A stretch of DNA of 64,000 bases from Megamerina dolium (Eukaryota > Arthropoda > Insecta > Diptera > Megamerinidae). Under the pieces are notes generated by a model. The model saw only the letters and a list, made by a program, of their open reading frames with translations. It searched no databases and was not told where the DNA came from. Each line of letters starts with the position of its first letter. Within the stretch, counting starts at the first letter, position 1. Positions 32,835 through 44,021 of this stretch are shown here, piece after piece. The DNA is taken from contig OY978529.1 of the NCBI GenBank assembly GCA_963854835.1, forward strand, positions 4,498,501 to 4,562,500, in the 5' to 3' direction. The position numbers and the translations under genes are program-made.

Positions 32835-33320
32835 TTCACATTACCTTCGGATTATTCGTGTAACCACAGAGAAAGAGGTCTAACGACGCAAAAAGTCCAA
32901 ATTGAGGCAAGTTGTATGTGGTGTAGCGCCATCCTGTTGAAACCACATATCGTGCACACCCTGAGCTTCAACTGCCGGCACAAAATAATCCTCCAATATT
33001 GTGTGGTACCGTTTAGAATTGATATTTTAGGTATTTTCGTCCTCATCTTCGAAAAAGTACGGCCCGATGACGCCTCCGACCCATAAACCGTACCAAACCA
33101 TGACTCGCGGTGGATGCATTTGCTTCTTAATAGTGATGTGTGGATTTTCTGAGCCCCAGATACGGTAGTTTTGCTTGTTAACATAGCCGCCAAGGTCTAA
33201 AGATGGTTTCTTCCAAAAAGCTTCAGCAATCATTTGCAGGGCTCAATCAGCGAATGTACGGCATTGTGCATTGTCACGAGGCAACAGCTGCGTGGACTTT
33301 ATATGGGTGTACATTGGTAC
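32835..33320 (-). mobile_element. mariner-like transposase relic 2 (DD41D-like)
   Basis: Minus strand. The sequence reads TFADWALQMIAEAFWKK, LGGYVNKQNYRIWGSENPH, MHPPRVMVWYGLWVGGVIGP and YFFEDEDEN, then, in another frame, FNRMALHH, which corresponds to the FQQDGATPH block with its Asp lost. Similar to but clearly diverged from the DD41D copies at 36556, 39511 and 47423. No TIRs found. Confidence 0.75.
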
Positions 33321-35058
33321 TATAGATTCCGAGGATCTTAGGCTAAGCTTTCCTTCCAGTATTATTGTATAATATGCTTTAGATTTGAATAGTATTTAAA
33401 GGGACCGATTCATATTGACCGATACTAAATGGCAAAAATTGTAACAAACTCGTATAAGTTTTTCATAGCAAATATGAATTTATTCATTTATTTTGTATGG
33501 CATTAAAATTGCCCAAGACTAGTCTGCTCAATATGAAGATTGCTTACATTCATACGCCTACACGATATTCACTTTACTTTCCTTGCTGTAGGAGTGATTT
33601 GCCAGCACATGTGTACTAGGCATTTGTATTATGTTCAAATAATTGTAAGCTAACAATGTTATTTGATACGATCGCTGATCATAATAATTGTAGACCGCCT
33701 GTGGCTTTTTAAAACAGTCATCAGGCAAACAAGACTTCTTGTATTGCTCAACATCACTACCATTTTAGAAATTCACACATTTGAAAGCGAATTTAATGAA
33801 GCAATCAATCTTTGTGCAGAAATCAATTTTGTGCTGTTGTACATAATTTATTTTTACTTTTGTTTTTTTTTTTCATAATTCTCAAATGCTTCATGTGTCA
33901 AATGTATTTTATGTACAATTTTTTTGGTTATGGATTTTAACCTCATTTATAATATTTTTTGTTTGTTTTTTCTTTAAATTAATATTTTAAACACTCAATT
34001 AATATTCTGATGTTGATGAGACACTACCAAATAATAATAATGCATTCATTTGAAAACTTAATGTAATTTGAGCTAATTTTTGGATTTGAGATTCATCCTC
34101 TTCACTGTATTAATTCTTATACTATTCGGCTGAACTCAGTTGGTTATAAAGGAAAAAGCGATGAATATGATTTAAATCTGGCTGACTGACTGGCTACCTA
34201 ATAATACATACAAGCTAAGCAGTAGAGTAGCCAGCAAAAATTCAGTAGCCCATAAATTCCATTCCGCTAATCGAAATTGATTTCAACAGAAAAGTGTAAA
34301 TAGCAAGAAGAAGCAGCAGAAGTCATCACAGAATGCCATACTGTCTGTCTGTTTACTTGATCCAAGTTCTTCTACTAAAGCTTTCTACCGTCTGCCCTCC
34401 TTCCCGTTTAGTGTGCCGCTCGGCCATTCGATTCAACTGCTACTACTACTACTTTAAAACGGTAGTCATATTATTTACCATCTTTGACGAAATCACTCTA
34501 CATTGTCGTTCCTTCTTCCCATTCTTCTTTATCTTCTTCGTACTTATCATCTTCTCGTTATTGTTATTATTGTTTTGGCACACTCATTTCTTTATTAGTC
34601 CTTTCTTTGAACTCACACATGTGCCCAGCCTATATGTTTTTGGGTATCTTCATTTGTGCTCATTTGAGCATGAAATGTCAAAAGCCATCTACCATTTATT
34701 GTATCAAACTTTATGAACGTGAAAAAATATGATTTGATTGAATATATACGAATATTTCATACGTATTATTGGACTTTTTACTTTGATTTTGTCGAAAGAA
34801 TCAAATTACAAAATTGTTACTCGTAAATATAATTTTTATATATTTTTAGTATTATTGTATAATTTTTTTGGTTTTTGTAAATCAAATTGAAAGTAAGAAA
34901 AAAAATGCAAAAAAATTGCGAATTAGTAAAGATTTAGAGAGATCTTAAGGAGCGCCTAAAATCCATAGTAGTATGTTGGAACAGAAAAAATCAAAATGAA
35001 AAGATAGACGAAAAGTCGATTCCGAACGTCACAACTCCAATGATTTGAGTTGAATATT
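33321..35058. other. AT-rich unique DNA
   Basis: Poly-T tracts near 33861 and 33959, AAT-rich stretches near 34030 and (TAC)n around 34438-34455. The 127-residue frame at 34333-34716 is pyrimidine-run driven. No supported gene. Confidence 0.5.
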
Positions 35059-35059
35059 G

Positions 35060-35770
35060 CTATTCATTCACTCCTATTTTATTTGTGAGGCTCTCAAGTA
35101 TGCCACCCATCCAAGTTGAAGTACATCGTAATCCCAGAAATACTTCTCTGTCGCCGTTGGTTCGAATACAAGGTGCCATCAAAATGAAAGCTTTATATTT
35201 TTGGCAAGAGACAAGAGTTTCAGCTTTCAGCACGTTAGTGCCAAAGACCTCAAACCTGATTCGAGCGGAAACAGGGCAGACACATAAAAAGTGGTCCGCC
35301 GTCTCATATTCTTCTTCACAGGCTCTCCTAGTCCTACCTTTTCCATGTGCTTTGCCCATAGAAAGCGGCCTGTTAGCATTCTGAAATCACATCTACCTAG
35401 AGATAGGAGGAAAAGCGACCATTTACCCGATGTGTTGGGTAACATGGATTTCGTCTATCCAAGACTGTCACTGCCGACACAGATAGACTTGCGATATAAT
35501 CCATTGCCTTCTGTACTGCATACACCTCTGCCTGAAAGACAGATGCATACATTCCAAGTGCAAAGAACAGTTGAGTTCCGTCAGTTTCCACGAAGACTCC
35601 AGAACCAGAACCTTCTTCAGTCCTTTTCTAGTACGATCGTAGACGGTTTGGAGTCCAGGGCTAAAAATTTCAAGTCTGTGCCACTGCTGTCCAGAGCAGG
35701 AATAGGGCCATACCAGCGTCCGTTGTGAATCAACCTTCAGATGGTCTTCCTGGCCTTTCCTCGGATGAAA
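35060..35770 (-). mobile_element. I-like LINE fragment (RNase H and tail), another family
   Basis: Minus-strand frame 35591-35397 carries RNase H-like METDGTQLFFALGMYASVFQ, AEVYAVQKAMDYIA and VTVLDRRNP, where the usual SDS/SDN catalytic Asp region reads LDRR. The tail is in frames 35445-35227 (SLGRCDFRMLTGRFLWAKHM) and 35359-35060 (RACEEEYETADHFLCVCPVS, RIRFEVFGTNVLKAETLV, ending LTNKIGVNE). Frameshifts near 35300-35400. The E-YET-H-CVCP pattern matches the post-RNase H knuckle. Confidence 0.75.
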
Positions 35771-36555
35771 ACATCAAGTGGGGGAAGATTCTGCTTAGCT
35801 TAGATTAGTAAGCTCAATAATCGCAAAATTCCTCACCAGTTTAGAGGATTTAGTTGTGTGATTTTGATAAGGCCCAGTCAAATACCTATCCCAGTGAAAA
35901 TGAACACAAAAGAAAACTAAGTTTTGAGTTTCAGATTTCAGAAAAAAGAACTATCATAAACATGAAATGATCTATGAAACCATTAATATTTGTAACAATG
36001 CAAAATTAAGCCATTTGGTGTGGCAACCAAGCAGAGGGAGCAGTTCATATTGAATCCAATTTTCCATTTGCTGTATCAAACTCATGATTTTTAGACGTAA
36101 TGAAATGGATTGTTGATACACTCCCAAAGATTTGGGCAACCAAGCAAAGGGAAATAATGCAATGCAGATTTTGAGCAGACGCCCTTATTGAACCAAATGC
36201 CTTCGGAAGCGATTGGCCAGGTTGTGACTGTCAAAGGCGAATGCTACCGGGAATGACATCGGCCCGGTTTACAGCAATAATCCAGCACGTATAATTAGCC
36301 AATCAGTGAAGTACATAATTCCACTCAGTGGTGGAATTTTGTTGAACTTCTCCAAAGGAATTGGGCAATATTGGACCTCTACCATCGAGTCCTGTAAATG
36401 AAGTCTCAGAAGTCATGTGGATAACGAAATCATTCAAATTATTTATGAACTTAAACTGAACTAAAGCAAAAGAGAGCTCCGGAGGTCATTCGCTATAAAA
36501 ATGTTCGTCATATCTCACAAACCAATTGAATTTTTCGATATGAAGTTGGGTTATA
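35771..36555. other. Unassigned DNA, possible very old mariner debris
   Basis: A faint VTVKGECYRE translation near 36220-36250 resembles the mariner VTVNGERYR block, and GGCAACCAAGCA(G/A)AGGGA occurs twice (about 36018 and 36148). Neither is enough for a firm call. Confidence 0.35.
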
Positions 36556-37500
36556 AAGGGTTATCCATTTTGCGGTTTCAAAAGTAAATGTAAATAAAAT
36601 ATTCGCTCGAGTTGTGTGGCATGTGGCACCGTCTTATTGAAACCACATATTCTCTAAGTCGTATTCTTCAATAGCTGGCAAAAAAATGTCGATTATCATA
36701 TGACCATAACGCTCCGAATTGACGGTGACAGCCGTTCCATCGTCGTTTTTGAAGAAGTAAGGTCCAATCACACCTCCGGACCAAAGAGCGCACCAAGCAG
36801 TGACTTTTTGTGGATGTAGTGGCCTCTCTTCAATTACTTGAGGATTCTCAGAACCCCAAATACGACAATTTTGTTTGTTAACATACCCACCGAGTGAGAA
36901 ATGTGCTTCGTCGCTGAAGAAAATTTTGTTCGAAAAATCGCCGTCCACCGCCTGTTGTTCAAGCACCCATTCGACGTATCTACGACGTTGTGAATGGTCA
37001 GCTGGCTTCAGTTGTTGTGTGAGCTGGATTTTATATGGATGTAGGTGTGTAGATCCAAATGCAAAATACGCCATAATGTGCCGTAAGACAGTCCTAATTC
37101 CTGAGAACGACGAGGAATCGACACATTCGGGTCTTCGGCAACACTTTCACTTACAGCAGCGATATTTTCGGTGGTACGAGCGAAACGATGATGCACAGGC
37201 CTTACAATATCTGTAACCGATCCAGTCTCTTCATATTTATTCACAACTTTGCCAATTGCTTGCGTAGTTGGACGATTATGTAAACCATAATCTCCTCTTA
37301 AAGCACGATATGTGGCTGTGGCAGAATCACCATTTTTGTAGTAGGTTTTTACAATTTTAATGCGTTGTGCGATAGTTAAGCGATCCATTTTCGCAAATGT
37401 CAGACTTTGAACTGAAAAAGAAAGAAATTGTTTTAACATCTTAGTTTGACAGATGTCGAATTCTAGCCCTATACTTTTGAAACCGCGAAATGGTTTACTT
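36556..37500 (-). mobile_element. DD41D (rosa-like) mariner copy 1, internally deleted
   Basis: Minus strand, with TIRs AAGGGTTATCCATTTTGCGG at 36556 and a decayed complement ending about 37500. Transposase start MDRLTIAQRIKIVKTYYKNG at 37389, then GLHNRPTTQAIGKVVNKYEE, FARTTENIAAVSESVAEDPN and SYGTLWRILHLDLH. There the frame shifts to LHPYKIQLTQQLKPADHSQR, FFSDEAHFSLGGYVNKQNCR (first catalytic Asp) and HPQKVTAWCALWSGGVIGPY, ending VTVNSERYGHMIIDIFLPAI and ENMWFQ. About 360 bp present in copy 3, which encode the second and third catalytic Asp, are deleted at a short ATATT-type microhomology (about 36600). Confidence 0.92.
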
Positions 37501-38251
37501 AATGGACAATCCAGTAATAAGCTGTAGCAGAAAGTTCTTTTGAGGCTATAAATACACTATAAATGCGACAGCAAAATGTAGCCTAAAGTAATGTACAACT
37601 TTCCGGCATTAGAAATTGTCTATGGGAGAGTTTTTACTGTTAGAAAAGCTACATGAAATAATGTCGAAAACATTTTTGAGATTAAGTTGAAACAAAAAAA
37701 AACAATTTGCTAGCGCTTATAAGTAATGCAAAAACCTTTGATTAATTGTTGCAATAATATCGAAAAAAAAAATGTTTGAATTTACGTTTTCGGCATTTTT
37801 GCAAAAAAATCTGCAATAATGCCGAAAAGAAAATTTGTAAAAATTACAATTTCGACTTTATTGCAAAAAGTTTGAAATGAAATTTTTGCTAATCTTGAAA
37901 TTTATTTTAGAAGATTTGGATATTGTCGAAAAATATTTGCAAATAAGAAAAAAGGTGATATTATTGCAACACATTGTCGACATTAATTCAGTACAACGTG
38001 AAAGTGGAGCTAAGCCAAAGTTTCATGAACCAGTTTCGATTTTCAATTGGTTGAAACTGTTCAAAAAAAATCTTTAAAGAATAAAGTTACTACACAAAAG
38101 AAAAATGAGGAAATATTGAAATTAAAGTAGAAGCCACCCACCATTTATGAGCATTAAATTTGATTTTCATTTGCATGTGAGTCTTCCGGTATCCATGTAT
38201 AAAGGTGTAGATTTAAGTATGTTTTTATGTGCCACACCACAAAAAAAAAGT
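37501..38251. other. AT-rich unique DNA
   Basis: Contains several short echoes of AAAATTTG(A)AATTT and TCGAAAA...TATTGCAA(A) around 37660-37900. Open frame 37877-38077 has no recognisable motif. Confidence 0.45.
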
Positions 38252-38361
38252 ATGCCAGTAAGCAAGCAAACATTGCCAACAATCAACAAGTTGTTGATTC
38301 TGGCCGTTTGCCTGTCTGCTGCTAGCTTATTTTACTTGCCTACCATAAGAGCTGAAAGCAA
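38252..38361 (+). CDS. Candidate first coding exon with a signal peptide (speculative)
   Basis: ATG 38252 opens 37 codons before TAA at 38363-38365. The peptide MPVSKQTLPTINKLLILAVC continues LSAASLFYLPTIRAESK. A basic N-terminus, a hydrophobic core from residue 13 to 29 and a small-residue R-A-E-S end look like a signal peptide or membrane anchor. Codons such as CTG GCC GTT TGC CTG TCT GCT are host-like rather than AT-drifted. A possible splice donor, GAAAGCAA|GTAACG, places the exon end at 38361 just before the stop, a common position for introns in secreted-protein genes. A is present at -3 of the ATG. No partner exon was found in the window. It may equally be a chance ORF. Confidence 0.3.
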
Positions 38362-38365
38362 GTAA

Positions 38366-39510
38366 CGTTCGCTGTTACGCACTTGAAACTGTATTGCCGC
38401 AATCGACTAACCAGCTTGCCAGCATGAATGAACCAGCAGACATACGCCAAAGTAGCAACACACAGTGAAATGAACAGGAAATGAATAAGATAACTAAACG
38501 AACCACACACAACCAACCTAAATTCCCCTAACCTAACATAACTTAACCCAACTCAAATTCAATGTTAATGAAGAAAGTATCATCTACCCATTCTTTGTGG
38601 ATGCCTCTTTAGTAAGCAAGTTGTAGAAATTATGAAAACAACCAACCCTATCTACGAAAAGCAACCTCAAAAGCAGACAGCCAGACTATAGCCAGACAAA
38701 AATCGCCCAACTAAATAAAACAAAACCACCCACAATCAACCAGTCAGGCAGCTCGCTAAGAAGCTGGCTTTTTCTAAATGTTTCTTTGTATTTGCTGCAG
38801 CTCTGCCCTTCTCCATCTTCATCATCTTCTTCATACTTAGCATCCTTGTGCCGACGCAACACATTAAATCGTGAAAAAGTGCCTTTTTTTTTGTCTTCTT
38901 CAACGACCAACGCTATGCTGCCACAGAACAAAACAAACAAAAAACGACCATTCTTCTTGGATTTTTCTTCTATCGTATGCTGGTACGAATATCCACCCAC
39001 CGACCCAAATTGCTAACCTCAACCATGTACTTTCCATTTACGTATGTATACTTTTGCGTTTTATTCCTTTGCCATCGTTTACGTGGTTTGCTCAATTTTT
39101 TTTTTTTTTCAGTTTTTCTTCCAATTCAGACAGCAGACATTGTCGTTATCCCTAAAAATGCCTGGCACAAAAATAAAAAAAGAAACCTCATCGAAAAGTA
39201 AACGAAAAAATATGGCAAACACACACACACACACACATATACACACACCGAAAATGTCCTTGCCCTAGTCCTACATTCAATGTGAGACAAAGATTGAAGA
39301 ATATACTCGTAGATGTCGGGCGGCATTATGAAATAAATGGCAAGGAAGTGGTGACTGTCTTTAAAGGTGAAGCGACAAAGATCACGAGACATGAGAAATA
39401 AGGCCAAAAAGCCACACACACACACAGAAACATTACCGATTGGTAACAGCTCGCGTTTTGAGCCTATTTGATTTGATTTGTCTCTCATTCACAATCAACA
39501 TTTGAAAATA
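38366..39510. other. Unique DNA between two inverted mariners
   Basis: Contains CCTAACCTAACATAACTTAA near 38526, a poly-T tract near 39094 and (CA)n at 39215-39235. Overlapping frames around 38786-39268 are low-complexity. No further exon recognised. Confidence 0.45.
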
Positions 39511-40816
39511 AAGGGTTATCCATTTCGCGGTTTCAAAAGTATAGGGCTAGCATTCGACATCTGTCAAACTGAGTTGTTAAAAAAATTTCTTTCTTTTTCA
39601 GTTCAAAGTCTGACATTTGCGAAAATGGATCGCTTAACTATCGCACAACGCATTAAAATTGTAAAAACCTACTACAAAAATGGTGATTCTGCCACAGCCA
39701 CATATCGTACTTTAAGAGGAGATTATGGTTTACATAATCGTCCAACTACGCAAGCAATTGGCAAAATTGTGAAGAAATATGAAGAGACTGGATCGGTTAC
39801 AGATATGGTAAGGCCTGTGCATCATCGTTTCGCTCGTACCACCGAAAATATCGCTGCTGTAAGTGAAAGTGTTGCCGAAGACCCGAATGTGTCGATTCCT
39901 CGTCGTTCTCAGGAATTAGGACTGTCTTACGGCACATTATGGCGTATTTTGCATTTGGATCTACACACCTACATCCATATAAAATCCAGCTCACACAACA
40001 ACTGAAGCCAGCTGACCATTCACAACGTCGTAGATACGTCGAATGGGTGCTTGAACAACAGGCGGTGGACGGCGATTTTTCGAACAAAATTTTCTTCAGC
40101 GACGAAACACATTTCTCACTCGGTGGGTATGTTAACAAACAAAATTGTCGTATTTGGGGTTCTGAGAATTCTCAAGTAATTGAAGAGAGGCCACTACATC
40201 CACAAAAAGTCACTGCTTGGTGCGCTCTTTGGTCCGGAGGTGTGATTGGACCTTACTTCTTCGAAAACGACGATGGAACGACTGTCACCGTCAATTCGGA
40301 GCGTTATGGTCATATGATAACCGACTTTTTTTGCCTGCTATTGAAGAATACGACTTAGAGAATATGTGGTTTCAACAAGACGGTGCCACATGCCACACAA
40401 CTCGAGCGAATATGGCTTTATTGCAAGAGAAATTTTCTGGCCGCGTAATTTCTCGTCATGGCGATATCAAGTGGTCACCAAGATCATGCGATTTGACATC
40501 GCTTGACTTTTTTTTGTGGGGCTACGCGAAAGACCGTGTTTATGCAGATAAACCTTTAACTCTTGAGCACCAACAAAACCAACATTCGTCACGTTATGGC
40601 TGAGATACCGCCCAATATGTGTCAAAAAGTGGTCGAAAATTACCTGAAAAGAATCGATGCTTGCAACAATCGCGTGGTGGTCATTTAAATGATGTAGTAT
40701 TTCACACATAATGTCAACGTTCAAACTTTATAATAAAAAAGAAATATCATGATAAAAAATATTTTATATGTGTTCTATTTACATTTACTTTTGAAACCGC
40801 AAAATGGATAACCCTT
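39511..40816 (+). mobile_element. DD41D (rosa-like) mariner copy 2, full length, frameshifted
   Basis: Best-preserved copy: TA duplications at 39509-39510 and 40817-40818 and 31-bp TIRs with one mismatch. The transposase begins at ATG 39625 (MDRLTIAQRIKIVKTYYKNG). An extra AC in a CACAC run near 39963 shifts the frame after WRILHLDLH; homology resumes with LHPYKIQLTQQL. The catalytic residues are FFSDETHF, WFQQDGATCHTT and SLDFFLWGY, with 41 residues between the last two Asp. Private lesions: a 1-nt deletion near 40328 (GACTTTTTTT against GACATTTTTTT), a 1-nt gain near 40575 and a 1-nt loss near 40672. C-terminus relics: MCQKVVENYLKRIDACNN. The rosa/DD41D assignment is from memory of the spacing. 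Confidence 0.95.
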
Positions 40817-40818
40817 TA

Positions 40819-41178
40819 TGTATATTTTTTTGTGTCACATTTTATATATTTTCTAACCTTACCTGTTACTTCTTTATCCCATGACTGATGAATCGAATGT
40901 CTTTAGCGTTCAATAAATCAATCAATCAATCAGTTTGGTAACGAGACAAATGATCTTGTTTAAAGTGCAGAATTATTTAAGCAAATACATTAGGGTGTCC
41001 TTTATTTAAATACGGTTGAGATTGATGAAATTTTCAAATTCGCACATGAGCTTCACAAAGTTGGAAAAAGTGTCCTTTATCATTTCTCTTAATATTTAAC
41101 AATAACATCGAGCGTAGATGGTTTATCACGGGCTCCAAAAAAATTTTTTATTAAAATATTGTATGTAAATTGTATGTA
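40819..41178. other. Unassigned AT-rich DNA
   Basis: An (AATC)n run at about 40914-40935. Nothing else recognised. Confidence 0.45.
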
Positions 41179-41546
41179 TGTGCCGTAGTTCAGTTGTTAG
41201 TCTGTTGGCCTTCTGATCTGTAGGTCGTGGGTTCAATCTCCGGCTGGAGTATAACAAAATTTAATATTGAAAAGATGTATCCTTCGAACGGTACCCACCT
41301 GTCGCCAAGCAATTGGCAATTCTTCCGACAGTAACAATTTGCCATGGAAAGGCTTCTAAAAGAACTCCATGACGAAGCTCAGAAAAAGTGATGTCGCAAG
41401 AGTTCTGCCGTTGGGAACCGGCTAAAATATAAGTAGGTCCCTTCTAATACTGTCCAAAATTTAACACGCACACCAGTAATGGAAGAGAAGCTCGGCCAAA
41501 GAGACCTTCGGGGCTTATAAGAGCAACATCTTTATTTATTTATTTA
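41179..41546 (+). mobile_element. tRNA-derived SINE copy 5
   Basis: Plus strand. Head GTGCCGTAGTTCAGTTG, B box GGTTCAATCTC, the body with CCGGCTAAAA and a (TTTA)n tail at about 41530-41545. TATGTA occurs on both sides (about 41173 and 41545) as a possible short target-site duplication. Slightly more diverged than the other copies. Confidence 0.92.
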
Positions 41547-41781
41547 TGTATATTCCTCAAATATACTTATTCCATATCTCCTTTTCATATGGAGGCTTTC
41601 ATACAAAATGAACTCAAAAACATCTAAAAATAGACAAGTAACCACATAGCTTCTCAGGAATCGCCTCGAAGAGAGTGAAATGTAAATTCGGCCACCAAGA
41701 ATTTGCTTAAAGTTTTTCCGGAACTCACTTAACTTCTATTTCTGCTGTTTGAGAGAGTTGTTATATAAAATTAACACCATA

Positions 41782-42325
41782 CTTGATCATGCTTGCAAAC
41801 AGGTGCTACTTTGGGCTAAGTAAGCAATTGAGAAGTCGAGTGAGTCCTCTCTCGGACAACGAAAACTACACTTTACAAGTCTCTCATCATGCCTTTTCTT
41901 ACATATGGCGCTGAAGCCTGTATAATTTCCACCTCGGATGAACGAATTTTTGAAGTTTTTGAAAGAAAAGTCCTACACAAGATCTTTGGACCTATTTGCG
42001 TTGATGGCGAGTACCGAATAAGGTACAACCATGAGCTGTATGAGCTGTATGCCGATAGTAAAGCGCATCAAAATCCAGCGGCTGCGCTGGCTAGGTCATG
42101 TCGAGCGAATGGAAGAACACGCTCCAGCTAAGAAGGTGTTGTATTCGGAACCCGCTGGAGGACGACGCAGAATAGGAAGACCTAACCTCCGGTGCAAAGA
42201 CCATGTACTGGAGAACCTGAAGGAGCTTGGAATTTCTAACTGGCACCAGCTAGCGAAGAACAGAGATGGTTGGCGAAGCAAATTATATTCGGCCTAAATC
42301 GATATTCGGTTTTTATGGACATCAA
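41782..42325 (+). mobile_element. RTE-like LINE, subfamily 1, 3' end
   Basis: Starts near CTTGATCATGCTTGC. Frames: 41889-42131 (MPFLTYGAEACIISTSDERI, FERKVLHKIFGPICVDGEYR) and, after a frameshift near 42052, 42031-42297 (VKRIKIQRLRWLGHVERMEE, KKVLYSEPAGGRRRIGRPNL, ending GWRSKLYSA). Two frameshifts. The GGCCTAAATCGATATTCGG 3' UTR start is present but the (TAAG)n tail is lost. Confidence 0.85.
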
Positions 42326-43153
42326 GTGCTCTCTATAAGAAATAATTGCAAATATTGGTGAAATAGAAACTACGACGATTGAACTATTCGACATGACAAT
42401 GCCTTGAAGTAGTTGATCTCCAAAACCGTTCGTATAATATTATGAAGCCCTTAAATTATTCTCTCATTTTTTCCTAATCTTGAGACAGTCTCGAGTAATT
42501 CTCTGCCTTTCAAGTTTATTTGGTGAATGTAGCTCAGTTGATTAGCATGTTGGCTTTCTGTGCATGAGGTCATTGTTTCAATTCAACAGAATGTTTAATA
42601 TCTCAATACTTAAACATTAAAGTAATGAAGTATAAGTATATATTTTTCAACGCGAATGGTTCAATATCTCGTTAATCAGACATTTAAGTAGTGAAGGATT
42701 TAGCATCGATTTGTATTCATTTTTTTTTTTTTTTTTAATTAATCAATACATTAACAGCACGATGATATGATGTGTGCAATATTATGAATTTTTTAAAGTT
42801 TTTTACCTTCACTTAAGCAAAACGACATTGAACTTATCTTTGATGAATGTTTCAACTTCAAAATACAAGGTTCAACAGCAACATCAACTCCAATTTTATA
42901 CAAAAAAAAAAAAAATTCAAAACAACAGCAACAACTACAAATTACAAGTAAACTGAAGATTAAATAGCCCACATTGAATTAAGTACAATTACTGAACTGC
43001 TTGCTTATTGTTTGTTACTCACAAATTATGACACTTTAATTTGATTAATTGGCAATAAATCAAAATGAAGTGTACTCAACATTTATTCATCGCAATGGTG
43101 TTCATGTACATAGTTCACATCGAAATGCCTTATAGGTAGTACATAACATACTA
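42326..43153. other. AT-rich DNA with a degraded tRNA-like SINE head
   Basis: At 42524-42580 AATGTAGCTCAGTTGATTAG resembles the SINE A-box region, with a poor B box later (GTTTCAATTC). Poly-T at 42719-42736 and poly-A at 42902-42914. No gene supported. Confidence 0.4.
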
Positions 43154-44019
43154 CAGGGTGATTTTTTAAGAGCTTTCGGATTTGATTTGAAAAAAAAAAC
43201 ACATAAAATTTAGAGAAATGTATAGAAATCTTAATTTGAGTCGATAGAACGATCTATATAATTCAATGTTTAAAAATAATTTCATGTAGAAATTGACTGC
43301 AATTGCGCCTCAAATGCTTCATACGCTGGATCCAATTTTGCCATACTCTCTCCAACATATCGGCCGGCATCTCACGAATAAATTCTTCAATATTGACGTG
43401 CATTGCGTCAACCATTGCGGGCTTGTCGCTATAGACATGAGCCTTAACATGGCTCCACAAAAAATAGTCTAAAGGCGTTAAATCGTACGATCTAGGCGCC
43501 CAATTGACCGGCCCCAAACGTGAAATTAAGTGTTCACCGAACTCGACTCTCAATTGGGCCATTGTTTCGCGTGCTGTGTGCCATGTGGCACCGTCTTGTT
43601 GAAACCACATGTTATCCAAGTCCAGCTCTTCGATTTTGGGCAAAAAAGGGTTGTAATCCTCACACGACGTCTTTGAAGAAGTACGGTCCAATGATGCCAC
43701 TGACCCATAATCCACACCGAACAGTGCATTTTTCGGGATGCATTGGCAGTTCTTGCATTGCTTCTGGCTGCCCTTCACACCAAATACGGCAATTTTGATT
43801 GTTCACGTATCCATTCAACCAGAAATGAGCTTCGTCGCTGAACACAAGAAAGTGCATGATGGACTTTCTTAACCACCGACTCACAAACGAACAACGCTTA
43901 CGATTCATGGTTGAATTATGGACCAAACTGAACATGTTTGACAGTAACATGCCACACGAAAACAGCTGAGTTGCCAAAAACAGTGCTGTCAAAAAGAAAT
44001 CTGCCAAAAAATCACCCTG
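43154..44019 (-). mobile_element. DD41D-type mariner, second family, internally deleted
   Basis: Short TIRs CAGGGTGATTTTTT at both ends with TA duplications (43152-43153, 44020-44021). Minus-strand transposase: the N-terminus is nearly gone (MNRKRCSFVSRWLRKSIMHF joins directly to the first catalytic block LVFSDEAHFWLNGYVNNQNC). Then LPMHPEKCTVRCGLWVSGII and GPYFFKDVV. After a second deletion come NPFLPKIEELDLDNMWFQQD, LTPLDYFLWSHVKAHVYSDK and the C-terminus RMKHLRRNCSQFLHEIIFKH. The second-to-third Asp region is intact (YDLTPLDYF). The helix-turn-helix domain is lost, so it could not bind its TIRs. Confidence 0.9.
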
Positions 44020-44021
44020 TA

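Noticed and set aside
36180..36260. Further mariner copy suggested by VTVKGECYRE
   Set aside because: A single short motif without neighbouring transposase blocks or TIRs is too weak.
39797..40138. 113-residue frame antisense to the DD41D transposase, also seen at 36875-37216 (+) and 48102-48407 (+)
   Set aside because: It recurs only because the transposase DNA is repeated; it is a shadow of the sense frame with no motif.
42524..42580. Second complete SINE copy
   Set aside because: Only an A-box-like head is recognisable; B box and body are lost.
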